NCBI GenBank assembly: GCA_023078685.1
Contig: JALGAS010000004.1
Span: 62,001-126,000, forward strand
Length of the DNA stretch: 64,000 nt
Source: Neopestalotiopsis rosae
Lineage: Eukaryota > Ascomycota > Sordariomycetes > Amphisphaeriales > Sporocadaceae
Direction: 5' to 3'
Shown: piece after piece, positions 12,314 through 23,627 of the stretch
Numbering within the stretch: position 1 is the first letter of the stretch
Layout of the letters: every line of letters begins with the position of its first letter
Notes under the pieces: generated by a model
The model's database searches: none
Seen by the model: the letters and a program-made list of their open reading frames with translations, nothing else
What the model was told of the DNA's origin: nothing
Translations under genes and position numbers: made by a program

Positions 12314-12828
12314 GATTGCGAAAGAGAATCATCTCCTGCTGCAGCAAGTCGGTAGGAAGCAAAGCTTCTTGGGCCTATTGCGTTGATACCTAGTGCATTC
12401 CTTGTCTTGAATCGCGTTTGCTTTTCATCTACGCGCCTAGCCGTTATGCTGGTCTCGCGAAGTCACATGACGGCTATTAAGTTTTTGGCAGGGTCTAATC
12501 CTCGGCAGCGCAGCGGGGGGGTTTCCAGGCACCAGCACAGCACATGCAGCCTGGAAACCCCCGCTAAGCTGCCTCACTCATAGCGTAGCCGCAGCTCGCG
12601 GTGGCCAACTGATACCCGAGATAACGAAACGATAGCTCTAAAAGTCAAATGGTACGAGCTCTAAACAGCTGATGTCACGACGTCGCCTTCATAGCTCCTA
12701 CTTTCAGCACCTCAGCTTCATTCGTGACGACTATAACTCAATTGATTGGCTGTGATCTCCTACGATATTGCGGCTGCGCGATCATCACGTTGATATTTGA
12801 GACCTCATATTGGCGACAAGCAACTACG
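12314..12828. promoter_or_regulatory. Divergent promoter region between the ATR-like gene and COX16
   Basis: The two start codons face away from each other across 515 bp, so both promoters must lie here or share elements. The middle is occupied by the GC-rich inverted repeat listed separately. I see no clear TATA box and no other gene. The regulatory role is inferred from gene orientation only. Confidence 0.5.
12504..12573. repeat. Imperfect inverted repeat with G-tract, about 25-bp arms
   Basis: The left arm (12504-12530) and right arm (12549-12573) are reverse complements apart from a two-base mismatch and a two-G length difference. The innermost 9 bp around TTTCCAGGC / GCCTGGAAA are perfect. 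The loop is 18 nt. The element could form a cruciform in DNA or a stable hairpin in RNA. It lies 191 bp upstream of the kinase start and 256 bp upstream of COX16. It may be a small non-autonomous element remnant or a structured regulatory site; the sequence alone does not decide. Confidence 0.8.
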
Positions 12829-13247
12829 ATGGCAGTATTTCAGAGCAAAAAGTTTCGCGGCGCGGCCGACGCTGGCACATTCGCAGCGAAATATCGCGCT
12901 TCCATGGCCAGACACCCATTTCTGCTCTTCGGTCTGCCGTTCATGTCGGTGATCGTTGCCGGCTCTTTTGTCCTCACTCCCGCCGCCGCCGTCCGGTACG
13001 AGAAACACGACCGCAGGGTCCGACAAATGACGCGAGAGGAGGAGCTGGGCGTCGGAAAGGGCGGCCGGAGAGTCAACATGAAGGAGGAGTACTACGTAAG
13101 CTTGCGATACTTTTCAGTCGTCGCCGCTGCTGTCGTAATACGATACTGACTTTGATTTCTTGCCAGAGACTTGCCGCAAAAGACCTCGACGATTGGGAAC
13201 AGAAGCGCGTCGAACGACTGCCAGGAGAGAACGACGGCAGACTTTGA
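12829..13247 (+). CDS. COX16: Cytochrome c oxidase assembly protein COX16
   Basis: Two exons, 12829-13095 and 13167-13247, encode 115 aa. The protein matches the COX16 pattern. A short basic N-terminus precedes the hydrophobic segment HPFLLFGLPFMSVIVAGSFVLTP (about residues 28-50), which is followed by the RYEKHD motif, an acidic EEEL stretch and a charged C-terminus with DDWEQKRVERLPGE. COX16 sits in the mitochondrial inner membrane and takes part in maturation of cytochrome c oxidase, acting around subunits Cox1/Cox2. The ATG at 12829 is chosen because it begins the homologous region; the in-frame sequence upstream looks non-coding. The 71-bp intron has a GTAAGC donor and a TGCCAG acceptor. 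It is divergent from the ATR-like gene. Confidence 0.92.
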
Positions 13248-16200
13248 TTTGGCTCTATCACGAGCCGAATACACTATCTCTTTAAGCCAAATTGTGCCGG
13301 TATGCTGCCTCGTGCCATTCCCGTCCGCTACTTCGATGGAGACTTCTTGAGAACAATTCCAGACCGGCGAGCTGTGCGCACCAGCGTCCACCTGCGCAAA
13401 TGGACTTCATGCGTCTGTCCGCTGTCCTGAAACACGAACAGTCGGCCACGTTGATGGCATTGAAATTACCTTGAGAGGCGGCAGGGCCGACTATGAGACC
13501 CTGGCATTAGGAGAAATATACACTGAGCCCTACCGAAATTCATGAGGGTCCTTGCTGTAATGTCAGGGTCTTTGTTGTGATGCGGGAAGAGCCGCTACTA
13601 AAGGGGTTGAAGGGACGTGCGGTAAAGGGTTATGCGCAGCTCATATCCAGTGGCTACTGTAGTATATTGATGGTTGCTGTAAGTATTTGGCGGATTCGAG
13701 AAAGTCATGGATCTCGAGCTCAGTCTGCCGACGCACAGGGCCATTTAGTCTGCCTCAAGAAACACAACGAAGTGGTCTGAAGAGAATCCAACCACTGTCC
13801 AACCCAGAATCAAATTTGCTGGTTTGATATTGTTCCTTGGCGCTCAGGAGGAATAGTGCTGTCAGATTATCAATCCGATGAGGCTCCCACAAGCGCAAGT
13901 CGGTTGAACTCATTAGTACTGTGGATATCACCGCTCGAGCCACAATATGATCCCAATAGGCAGAAATTTTCTAAGCAAAGGCATCTAATAATGTCTGTCG
14001 AGATGAACGACGATCTTCTGCTTGTTTCTCCCAAGGGCCGAATTCACGGATAGGATGACTTTCCACGTGTCAGGATGTCCCAGTTTGAATATCTTTTAGG
14101 GCCCGTTGGGCATTCCCGAATTCCCGCCAGTGTTACGGAGCACGCGGCTGACTCTTGTTCTCCTCGGACTTTGTGTAATTTCCAGCCTGTCTTGAGTTGA
14201 AACCCCGTTGGCCGCTCAACAAGAACATTGTCTAGAGCTGATCCAGCCTTGCGCATGGCTTTTCGAGATCAGGGGCGCTCGTATCACAGTCCAATAAGAT
14301 CTCGACTGAGTATCTGGACAAACTTGCAGCGGACAGTTTGCCAAGCATTCGGATATAATACATCTTGTCTAGATTATAGACTCTCATGTGTAGCTCTATA
14401 TGTCAAAAATACACTGCAGCAATTTTAGCTAATGGGCTCATTGTCGTCGGTGACCGCCCTACGGAGAACCCGGTTACATCCATCTGCCGGCGCCAGAGGT
14501 CGTGAAAGTGGCCGAGTGAGGTTTAGGTTAGAGTTCAGCCTTTGGTTGGTGGGTTTCCTTGGCTTGACACTGGTTGAGTAATGAGTGGGGAGCGAGCAGG
14601 TTAGAGCAGTTAGCAAGCTCTATTCACAGGGAAGATTTTTCTCCTGCTAGTTTCCGGATGCCTCAGAGACATATTGTCACGTAGTGTAAACTCTGAATTT
14701 GCTTTCGCTGTCGCTAACGCATCCAGCTATGTCCAGCTCCTCGCTTATCAAAGAGCCCGTCGAAAGGATTGTGCCACAGCTTTGTTTGTTGCCTGCCCTG
14801 GACGTATTTCTGCATGCGATAAGGATCGTTGAAGGCTGAGGGCTTGCCGTTGCGAAAATAGAACGAGGTCTCGTCCCTAGATGTGAGGCCCTCACGTGGC
14901 ATAGAACCAAATTCAGACGAGCTGATCATCTCCAGCTCTCGGCATCTCCAGCTCTCATCGGCCAGAGTGGATACAGAGGACCCATTTGGTGCAAAGGACG
15001 GTGATTTCGTCGAAAGTTTTTACCAGAGTAAAAATGCTCACTGGGCCAGTCAAGGCTTCGGAATTACTCCTCCAAATTTGCTAGCAATGCGGAGCCCAGG
15101 GTGGTGAAAGGACAAAGAAAAAGAGTTATGACTATATTGGTAATAATGCGGCTCCAGTCGAATGGATTGAAAGGCCCCAGTCGGCAATTGTCAGTTTTTT
15201 TGAATGAAATAGCTTAATGAGGGAGCCTGGCAATCTAGGTACCCTGGGGTTGGCTGGGCTGTCGCTTTCGCTGTCGGTATTCAGCTCGGGGGCCGTGAAT
15301 GAATTCACAATGGGCTGAATCGCGACCCCGACCGAGCGCGGAAGAAAAAAGAAACCCTTTATTGGCCTCGTGATGTCGAGTGCTACGTCCGCAATAGGCA
15401 ATCGCTCCAAGGATCGTGACAACACAACAAGGCTTAACAGGCCAGGGTCAGTCGAACCCCCTGCCGGCACCCAGATTGTCGGGAAAGCAGGCACAGAACA
15501 GGCACAGAACAGGCACAGAACAGGCACAGTCAAAAAGCAGGGTCAGCAGTGCAGGAAAGCTGGAGTGTGTAGGATTTGTTCAGGCACACGTGGCAGGGCC
15601 CTGGCTGTCGGCATTAGAATCTCATCAAACGCGTCCCGGTTTTTGAACGTGTCTGCCGTCACTACTATTTTGAGAATGCTACACGCTGACGGCAGGACGT
15701 TGTGCCCCTGTGTTCCTGTATTTAGCCCTGTTTGTTCAAAGTAGAGATGAGAACCAAACCATGCAAACCCGTAGATGCCGAACGTGCGCGATGATGATGG
15801 CATGCTTGTTTCGACTGCCGTGGTTTTGACGTCGTCCAATGTAGATGCTTGGTCAATCTGCTGCTAGAACGCGGGGATGGATGTTTCATCAGCCCTCTGC
15901 ATTGCCTCGTTCAGCTGAAGATAGAGCCCTGTATGGAATAGAGAAGCTGATCAGTGCCCCCCGCCGTTCCCGGATCTGCGAGATCACCATGTTTATGCTA
16001 TCATCCAGCATACAAACTTTTTTTGCTTCCTCTTGGCCTTTTTGCCTCTCGTTCATATCACAGCGTTGCACCAGATACGTCAAGCCCGGCGGCCTACTTG
16101 CTTGTTCAATACCCTCCCGAGCTGCCTCTTGCCCTGAAATCCTGATCTCAAGATGCATTTTCCCGCTACCTTGTATCGCGGACGTAACGTACCGGGGCTC

Positions 16201-17256
16201 GGGGCCAGGCACCGCCCATTGCTGAGCTCTCAAAGGCTCTTTTGGGCTCCTCAATGACCAGGGGTGAACCTGACCACCATTTCGTATAACGAAAGCCGAG
16301 TCCACCTTTCACACCCAAACCCTCCGCCCCTCTCCGAGGCAACAGAGAAAAAAATACTTCGTGGTCCAATCATGAGCCGAGGACCGAGAGTCAAAGCTTG
16401 GTGCCTGGCGGATTTGGCGGGCTAGTCACCCCTGGTAGGCTGTAGCTTCCAGCTCCTCTTCGTGAGATTTCTCGCTGCGGCGGAAGAAATGGGAATTGCT
16501 GAAGACCAAAAAAACCTGCCCTCTGATGCCCAGTTCCCACTCTGCACACCATCTACCCGGGCTTAGCGGCTCATATTCGACACTAACAGCAAGTCGTTGC
16601 TGGTGGGCAAGACGGTGACAAGTTCGTCGTTCACTAGAGACGACGCCCATCCAATTTTTCTCTCCGGCCGGCATGGATTGGTTTGCTGCAATTATGTCTT
16701 GCTGAACAAGCGTGACGCAAGCGTTCGTGGGGTGATCGGATATCTGCCGTGAAATCAGGTGCAATCGAAGCACATAGGTGCTCACTTACAAATGCTCTCT
16801 GCCAAAGTGCCCTTCACTTTTGCTCTCTTCCGACGGCCTCAATAAGCTTTGGGGCTACGCAAGTGCGAAAGCGAAATCCTGCAAGGCACCAGGTCTCACA
16901 TGCTGGATGTCTTATGTGATACTGAATGTACGTTTATGTGAACTTTGCTTCTTTGGGGATCTTCAGGGACGGTGATCTAATGCCCCCTGGTCGATATAGA
17001 TATTAATCCCAGCTGCCCCCCATGCAACCTTTTTCCCTACGCTATGGTCTTCCCAGTCAGTCACTCGGCGAGTTGCAAAAAAGATTATTTCTTAAAGATC
17101 CCACAGCCCTCATCTCTGGACCAGGAATACCTTGTGCCTTGGCCCGCCCACAACCTCCACTTTTACGAGCAAGCCTCATAAGATTGCTTATACTACAAAT
17201 ATTTCCACCTTCGCTCCATCCGACTGCCGTGTGCAGTCCTTTCATCCAACGATATC
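13248..17256. other. Gene-poor 4-kb intergenic region
   Basis: No open frame here carries a recognisable domain, and none can be linked to others by convincing introns. The longest, around 15.1-16.3 kb, have mixed low-information sequence. The region contains the small tandem repeat at 15488-15529. The right-hand end (about 16.9-17.25 kb) is rich in C/T tracts, as expected for the promoter and leader of the gene at 17257. A non-coding RNA or lineage-specific gene cannot be excluded. Confidence 0.5.
15488..15529 (+). repeat. Tandem repeat, 11-bp unit caggcacagaa, about 3.8 copies
   Basis: Three perfect units and a partial fourth of caggcacagaa are read directly. The array lies in the gene-poor region between COX16 and the gene at 17257. 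An array this short is usually unstable in copy number; no function is evident. Confidence 0.9.
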
Positions 17257-17919
17257 ATGGCGCCTGCACTCTTTCAAAAGAAGTCGAAGCTCAGTCTGAG
17301 AGATAAACCTATTACTGTCATCATCAACGAGCATGGTTACCCAAAGCACACCAGAAGTATGAGCACCACCAGCACGGCCTCGTCGACCTCGTCGACCACA
17401 TCTCATGGTCACAAGTTACACACTTACGACCCACTATCATTACACCCACCACTGGCACTCAACACGTCTCCCGTCATTGATGAGGAGTTTGACGAGGAGA
17501 GCCACCAGAATGCAGAACAAGCACAACTACAACATCAACAACACCAACAAGTCAGCTCCAGCTATGACGACCTGGACTCACCACTCGACTATTACTTCAA
17601 CAGTGACGACAGGAGGAGATCATACATCTATGACCAACAAGCCCAATGGCCACTTAAAGACTGGCAAACAGTGCCTTCTTCCGCCTTTGACAACTCATCA
17701 GACGAGGAGGAAATGACCAGAAGGACAATGCCACGAACCGCATCGTCATCCTCTACCGTCAGTCAAAGGCGACCACAAAAGCAATTCACCGGGCCTCTCG
17801 ACGAATTCGTCAAGCGCGGCGAATGGAAGCGCCGCGGCATCGTCTTCGGCATGGACGCCGAGGCTGTCGAGGATGAGGCATCTCACTTTGAAGTCAACCC
17901 ATTCGAATTTTCCAACTAA
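17257..17919 (+). CDS. Conserved fungal protein of unknown function
   Basis: A single exon encodes 220 aa beginning at ATG 17257. The N-terminus (LFQKKSKLSLRDKPITVIINEHGYPKH) is basic and ordered-looking. The middle is low complexity: Ser/Thr-rich around residues 35-50, then His/Gln-rich, then Asp/Ser-rich. The C-terminus carries the compact segment DEFVKRGEWKRRGIVFGMD, which I recall as a recurring ending in otherwise unannotated filamentous-fungal proteins. There is no signal peptide, membrane helix or enzyme motif. The probable class is an intrinsically disordered regulatory or scaffolding protein with short conserved ends; that is inference. Both flanks are long and gene-poor, which often accompanies complex regulation. 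The composition and the two conserved-looking ends make it a credible gene. Confidence 0.7.
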   Translation: MAPALFQKKSKLSLRDKPITVIINEHGYPKHTRSMSTTSTASSTSSTTSHGHKLHTYDPLSLHPPLALNTSPVIDEEFDEESHQNAEQAQLQHQQHQQVSSSYDDLDSPLDYYFNSDDRRRSYIYDQQAQWPLKDWQTVPSSAFDNSSDEEEMTRRTMPRTASSSSTVSQRRPQKQFTGPLDEFVKRGEWKRRGIVFGMDAEAVEDEASHFEVNPFEFSN

Positions 17920-17932
17920 GAAAAATACTTGT

Positions 17933-17978
17933 ACCACCACCACCAACAACAACAACAACATCATCATCATCATCATCA
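17933..17978 (+). repeat. Compound trinucleotide microsatellite (CAC)n(CAA)n(CAT)n
   Basis: Immediately after the stop codon of the preceding gene come runs of cac, caa and cat triplets. They are most likely in its 3' untranslated region. The tract is likely to vary in length between strains. Confidence 0.9.
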
Positions 17979-19215
17979 GTTTCTTTTGTCAAACTCACGA
18001 TGCATACGTTTTCTCGAACGGGAAATCTTGGGAGGAAAGAAAGCGGGACATGTCTGCAAAGACAAACAACAAAATTGGGCTGGGCGGCTATGGGTTCACT
18101 TGCATTACTATTGACGATCGTCACGATCTCTACACGGCAACTTTTTTCTATACTCGAGGGAAATCCCCAGTAGAGCTGGGCGGCGTACGGGGGAAAAAGA
18201 TACCAATTTGCTTTTCTGTTGCACACAATTACTTCAATCATAATACAATATTCACTCTTCAGAGATCACACACCAAAATAATCATTTTTCTTCTTCGGAT
18301 CCACATTCCATCCGTGTGTACCTGGTGGTATGACTGCAAGCGTTCCCAAAAAGCCGGGAAGTAATGGGCCATGAATAGCCATGCAATAGGTAAACGACAA
18401 CTAAGAATTACATCAGACGAAAGCGACTAGCCCTATACGTACATAGTAGCGTCGAGGCCCAAAAGAGGAAGGGGAAAGAAATCCAATAAACCTGTCAGCT
18501 GTGCGAAATCGTGGACAAGGGCCAGGGGGTTGAAAGTCCGAAAGTGGTGATGTAATCCAACCCATGTCCGTGCGGTTCTCGGCTTTCTTTCTTCTTCTTT
18601 CTCAGCTTTTGCCCAGCTATTAGCTGTTAGCTGAGGAACAGCCAGCCAGACCAGCTTAGAAAGCAATCAATTAATCAAAAAACCCAATCCCATGAGCTTG
18701 GATCGGCGGCCCTAAGCCCAGCAACGAATTCCTTGGTCCAAATGCGAGCAGCCAATCAAGCGTCTGCAAGTCACACTCGTCAATAGCATGCCTAGCTACA
18801 AGCTCAATCAATCAATAATGGCTTTCCCATGATGGAGATCTGCGCGGGAGAGTTGCAGCTGGTAAAACCCAAAATTCGGATTTCGACTTTCCCATGATTG
18901 AAAGTGCTGGATAACCAAATTCATTGGCTCGCTAACACACTTCTTCTACATCGCGACTTTTGCGCAAGAATCACGCATCTTTTCATAATGAGACCTTGGT
19001 CATCCTCAAACATGTGTAATATAGGTAGGGGCCGGCTTACCATAAGAAAAGTCAATTCCCGGATGTGGCTCATCTTTGGATCTGACGTCGTTCCACCTTG
19101 TTTCCCCTGTATCGAGAGACATTCTGAGGAATTCTTCTCAGAAAAGATGCCGCCCCGTTTGTCTCGGGAGCGCGCCCTGTTTGGCACAGAGACAACCAGA
19201 TTGGATTTCACAAGT

Positions 19216-19478
19216 AAGCAACCCAGGCGAGCCACGCTCCCGGCTACGCGGGAAGACCTATGACGAAGGTTTGCTGCTAATGTCAGTCATTGCTGCTTGG
19301 TTTCGCGCGGTCTCGCTACTACACTACGGGTTCCCTTAGCTACGCACGAGAAATCTCCCGGGCTATCCAAAACCCATCTAAACCTAAAAGCACGCCGGCG
19401 CCGCTGTGCCTCTGGTAAGTAAACAAAACGCTCTAGGCAAGCCAGGCGAGCCAGGCTCCCGACAACGGGGAAGGCCAC
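19216..19478 (+). repeat. Pair of imperfect 44-bp direct repeats
   Basis: Copy one (19216-19259) and copy two (19435-19478) share the core ccaggcgagcca followed by gctcccg, then a gggaag-like end. Agreement is roughly 80 percent by eye. They lie 219 bp apart in the same orientation. They could be remnants of a duplicated element or paired binding sites; no coding function is apparent. Confidence 0.6.
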
Positions 19479-20354
19479 TTCATAGGACGCATGGTATGCA
19501 TGGTCCAACACTTTAATCCCCATACAGGATAAAATGGGTGCGTCGGAGAAAAGAAGGTAAACTGATTAGACTTTGACCCTGATTTCTGAAACGCAACACT
19601 CTGGATGTCAGACTTTGCGCCTACAAACTCTCAAATCTCATCAGATCATGCCTTTATGGCGATGGAAGAGGACACCATCTCGACCTCCAGGCACTGAACG
19701 ACTCAAGAAATCGCAGTAGTCACGAAACTGTATTTTGTCTGCTTTTGCCATTTTTTCCGCCCCTCTGGAAATACTCGGAGAATTAAACCGTTTGGCCTTA
19801 GCTCTTTGTCCTATTCGTAAATCAGTCCATTCATGCTCTTGGGATGGTGCTCGCTATTTCCTGCCCGCACAGACTCCAACGATCTGGTCTAGACGGACTA
19901 TTGAGGCTCGCGGGGTAAAATGTCTGTGAGCAATCCTCGATCTCTCTCTCTGTCGGTGTTGCGAGCTGTGCCATGTGGGCCTCCGAGCCCATGTGTTCTT
20001 GTGGTGATCGGTTCCTCAAAGGCCTGCCGAGAAGATGGGCTTGATTACTTTGCGGTCGAGAACTGCTGGCTGCGCTAAAAGGTTGATCCGGCCTATCGGT
20101 GTCATTATTCAGCCTTACTATATTGTAGTAGTCCGATGGTCGACCGTCCTTATGTGTATGGGCCAGACGCCTTCCCGGGCGGTAGGCGAACGCCGTTTGG
20201 ACACGATTCAGCAACGCTGCCGGGAAAATCTTTCCGCTTTCTTTTCATTCAAATGGCGTTAAGTCCGAAGAAAGGGGGGAAGATGTTGTCAACGAGTCGT
20301 CTACCAATAGTACCCGTCTGACGGATCAGCACTAATTCCCCTTACTTGACGACA

Positions 20355-20402
20355 TTCGCAAGCCCACTCGCAAGCCCACGCGCAAGCCATTCGCAAGCCA
20401 TC
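20355..20402 (+). repeat. Short tandem array of cgcaagccca/cgcaagccat units
   Basis: Four adjacent copies of a 10-12 bp unit containing cgcaagcc are visible, with small differences at the unit edges. The array lies about 170 bp beyond the 3' end of the FAD oxidoreductase gene. Confidence 0.85.
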
Positions 20403-20574
20403 CCGTTTTGCCGTTTGCCGGAGAGTATGGGACTGAATATGATATACCTTTAAACAGACTTAAGAGCACCTAAAGACCATTCGCGTTATCAGAAATCTCG
20501 ATGCCACTGCCAAGTGCGAAGAGAACGTGGATCACCCCACGATGCCATGTGTCTATGCGGCTCAAAGGGGCAGA

Positions 20575-22087
20575 TCAAAGTCTCAGCATCGAGATGTCGG
20601 CGCTTAGCTTCCGTCCTTGAACCATTTCCGCCAACACTTTACCAGTGCCTAGGCTTACTGTGAACGCTTTCCATTAGCACTGACTCTTGCTTCGATTTTT
20701 CTTCCAGTCAAGGCGAGTATCTCACAAGTCGATCCCAGGAATTGTAGACGCCCGTAAAAATAAAGGGGTAAAAAGAGTCGAGACGGCATGGGTATGGAGT
20801 TTCACTCACAGCTGATGCCCCAAGGCCCATGGCCGGCGGCAAGGTAGATACCGCCATTTGCTCCTGGCCGCGTGGTAATGCCCTCACCTAGATGCGTGTC
20901 CGGAATCCGATCTATGATGGGTGATCCGCTAGTCGTGGTTGGGCGGAAACAAAGTCCCTCCCTCACAACCTCTAGGTCATCCTCAGTCTGTCCACATCCC
21001 AGCATCTCGCACGCCGTTGCTCTAAGCTGCACAATGGCGGACTTGGAGACGCCTAACTTGGAATCCGTCGCTAGTGGCGGTAGAGGTTCTGTGGCCGAGT
21101 TGAGGCCGGCAATGTAGATGTGGCCACCGGCGCGGGAGAATATCTCGGGTGAGTAACCAGAACCATCGGACACGAATACAGCATGACACCCGGCACGTTG
21201 TTCATAATCGGTTGTCCAGCGCGGAGACCGCACGACGAGCGAGTGGCCGGCCAGGCTTGATATGGGTAGCTTGAGCGACGAACGAGGAAACAGAGCCGCA
21301 AAGACCTGCGGTGACCATGCTCCCGCCGCAATCACTATGCTCACGCATGGCACGTCCGATTCCGTGCCCGACTTTGTGTCGGTGATACGGACGCTTGATA
21401 CTTCATTGCGCATATCCAGCATAACTGCTGTGGCTTTGGCTGGGTGATGCAATTTTACGCCAGCCTCGAGACACTTTTGGAGAAGGTACTGGGACAGTTG
21501 TACAGGATCTCTGGTCAACAATTATTTCAGCTGTGAGGTCTGAGAGAGGTTCGTTTGCAATATGTGCAGGGCAAGTGCTCAGACACATGAGAAAGCATGA
21601 AGGAACGGCGAGTTCATAGGCACGCATTGGCAAGGTCTTAGTCACTGACTTACGCCTGTGCAACGGATCCCTCGTCGCCAATGGCCTCGGCTCTCCCATT
21701 ATCGCCTTGATACAACCACGGCGGTGCGATACCATCGCCCCTGTTACTGCTGGCGGCTTGGACTCTACCCGCGGCAACAATTCTCTGACCCTTTCTTGTT
21801 CCAGGGCTGAAGCTGATGGGAGTACTACGCGAGTAGCCCCAATTCCGCGCCCCATCCTCGGCCGCGGCGAGTCTCTGGTGCTCGTCAAAGCTGAGGGCAC
21901 CGAGCGCCGCGGACTGGGGCGAGAACCAGTCCCGGGCGAGGAACCCGCCAGCATACCCCGACGCCGAGGCAAAGAGCTCCGGCGAAGGCTCCACAACATG
22001 TACCGTTGACGGCGTCTGATGCTGTGCGAGATAGTACGCCGTGGACACACCAATAATGCCAGCACCCAAAACCACGGTCGAGGACAT
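20575..22087 (-). CDS. FAD-dependent oxidoreductase, DAO family
   Basis: Three exons on the minus strand, 21654-22087, 20810-21510 and 20575-20657, encode 405 aa. The N-terminus has the Rossmann FAD motif VVLGAGIIGVSTAYYLA (G-x-G-x-x-G near residue 10). A second FAD-contact segment is IVIAAGAWSPQ. The C-terminus reads GGIYLAAGHGPWGIS then LSLGTGKVLAEMV, the typical closing FAD-binding segment of DAO proteins. The short last exon is needed to supply that segment and joins in frame across a 152-bp intron. DAO enzymes oxidise amines or D-amino acids using FAD and release an imine or aldehyde plus hydrogen peroxide; this substrate is unknown. An in-frame ATG at 22156 would add 23 residues, but 22087 fits the family better. 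It is divergent from the SDR gene at 22708. Confidence 0.88.
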
Positions 22088-22707
22088 GATGTGGCTTCGG
22101 CTATGCAGCGTGATGCGCGGAATCGACCGGACTTTCCGGATATTAGTTACAAGCACAGGGTTGAAGGCCCCGCGGAGGAAAGCATTACCTCAGGCAATAA
22201 TCTCAGCCTGCGTAAGAAATTATTGCATGTCAAGCCGAGTCTCGACGAGCGGGGGCATCAAAGACCAAGGAGGTACACGAATATGACGATTTTGAACCAC
22301 AAATACGATTTCGATTGCAAAATGATATGATACAGTAAGATCGAGTGCTTTGCCTATTTGACGCTGATTGCATGAAGGGTTGTGTTGAAAATGCAATGAA
22401 GCTTCAAGGGTAAGCTACAGTTTGCCTATAAACTTCCCATTATTACGCCATACACGAATAATACAATGCCGACGGTTGGTTGCCCCTCATAGCCCCGCGA
22501 TCGGCGGGACCCAACGGCGACTGGGTCTTCTGCTTTACTTTACTGCGTCAAATGGTGGCTCTCATCGGTTCAAGCAACTTCCTATTAATTCTCAACGGTT
22601 CTGTATGTTCTGAGTAATTCTTGACTTCTCTCACACAATTTGTCAATTGCGACATACGAACCAAAGAAGCTCCTCCATCAGCACCAAACAAATCAACGGA
22701 AATTATC
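22088..22707. promoter_or_regulatory. Shared upstream region of divergent oxidoreductase genes
   Basis: The FAD oxidoreductase and the SDR start 620 bp apart and point away from each other, so this interval must contain both promoters. I could not identify specific binding sites with confidence. Short open frames here are unconvincing. Confidence 0.45.
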
Positions 22708-23627
22708 ATGTCGTCGAAGGCTTTCATCGTGACCGGCGCAAGCCGAGGCCTCGGTCTCGCCATTGCACAGCTTCTAGTTCGTGCTTCTCACAAAGTCTTC
22801 ATCGTGGCCAGGTCAGAGTCGGGCCTGCAGAAGATCAAGAGCGAGAACCCGTCCAATATCGAGTACTTGGCAGCCGATCTGGCCGACTTCAGCGTGAGTT
22901 TATCTTGATTGATTGTCGTCATACTTTATTGCTCACTCACAACACAGACATCGCCCAAGGTCATTGAAGCAGCTGTGAAGGCATTCGGCAGAGTCGATGG
23001 CATTGTTATTAACCACGCTGTTTTGACACCATTATCCAAGATTGCCGACGTCGATATCGAGGAATGGAGACGTTCCTATGATATCAACGTTACGAGTCCA
23101 CTTGCCTTGGTAGGTTCAATGATTTGGTTTTGCATAATCACTGTGTGCTTATCTAGATTATTCTTGACAGGTCAAGGCAGGGCTTCCCGAGCTGAGGAAA
23201 ACGGAGGGCAGCATCGTGTTCATCTCCTCAGGCGCGTCAGTGGGTGCTTATACGGCTTGGGGCGCGTACGGCACTTCCAAGGCGGCCATCAACCACCTCT
23301 GCGCGCACCTTGCAGTTGAGGAGCCTGCCATTACGAGTGTTGCCATCTCACCAGGCAAGGTCGACACCGACATGCAGCAGCAGATCAGGCAACTTGGCGG
23401 TGGTCACATGACAGACAAGGACCACGCCAGCTTCATCGAGGAACATGCGAGCGGAAAACTACTTAAGCCGGAGCAGCCCGGTACGGTCATTGCAAATCTA
23501 GTGGCCGATACCCCGAAGGAAGTGAACGGCAAGCACCTGAGGTTCGTTACATTCACACATCGAAATTCATATATACTAACCGTTGCGTAGATGGAACGAC
23601 GAGCAGCTGAAGCGCTTCCAAGCATAG
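22708..23627 (+). CDS. Short-chain dehydrogenase/reductase, benzil/sepiapterin-reductase-like
   Basis: Four exons, 22708-22893, 22948-23109, 23171-23541 and 23591-23627, encode 251 aa. The NADP-binding motif TGASRGLG is at residues 9-16, followed by VARSES, whose basic residue suggests NADPH. The catalytic residues are SS at 135-136, Tyr149 and Lys153 (YGTSK), and SPGKVDTDMQ follows. The C-terminal exon gives the ending RWNDEQLKRFQA, typical of the yeast YIR035C/IRC24 benzil-reductase group. The likely reaction is NADPH-dependent reduction of a small carbonyl compound in the cytosol. The third intron begins GTTCGT, a weaker donor, but only this joint yields the conserved WNDEQ ending. It shares a promoter region with the divergent FAD oxidoreductase. 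Confidence 0.9.

Larger units (their letters stand above)
17920..20574. other. Gene-poor region with small repeats
   Basis: This 2.65-kb stretch follows the gene at 17257 and precedes the 3' end of the FAD oxidoreductase gene. It contains a trinucleotide tract just after the stop codon, two diverged 44-bp direct repeats at 19.2 and 19.4 kb, and a short tandem array at 20.36 kb. Open frames on both strands show no domain or splice continuity. I see no transposase or reverse transcriptase remnant. Confidence 0.5.

Noticed and set aside
15132..16785. Several open frames of 100-140 codons on both strands
   Set aside because: Mutually overlapping, no family resemblance, some run through the 11-bp tandem repeat; treated as chance frames.
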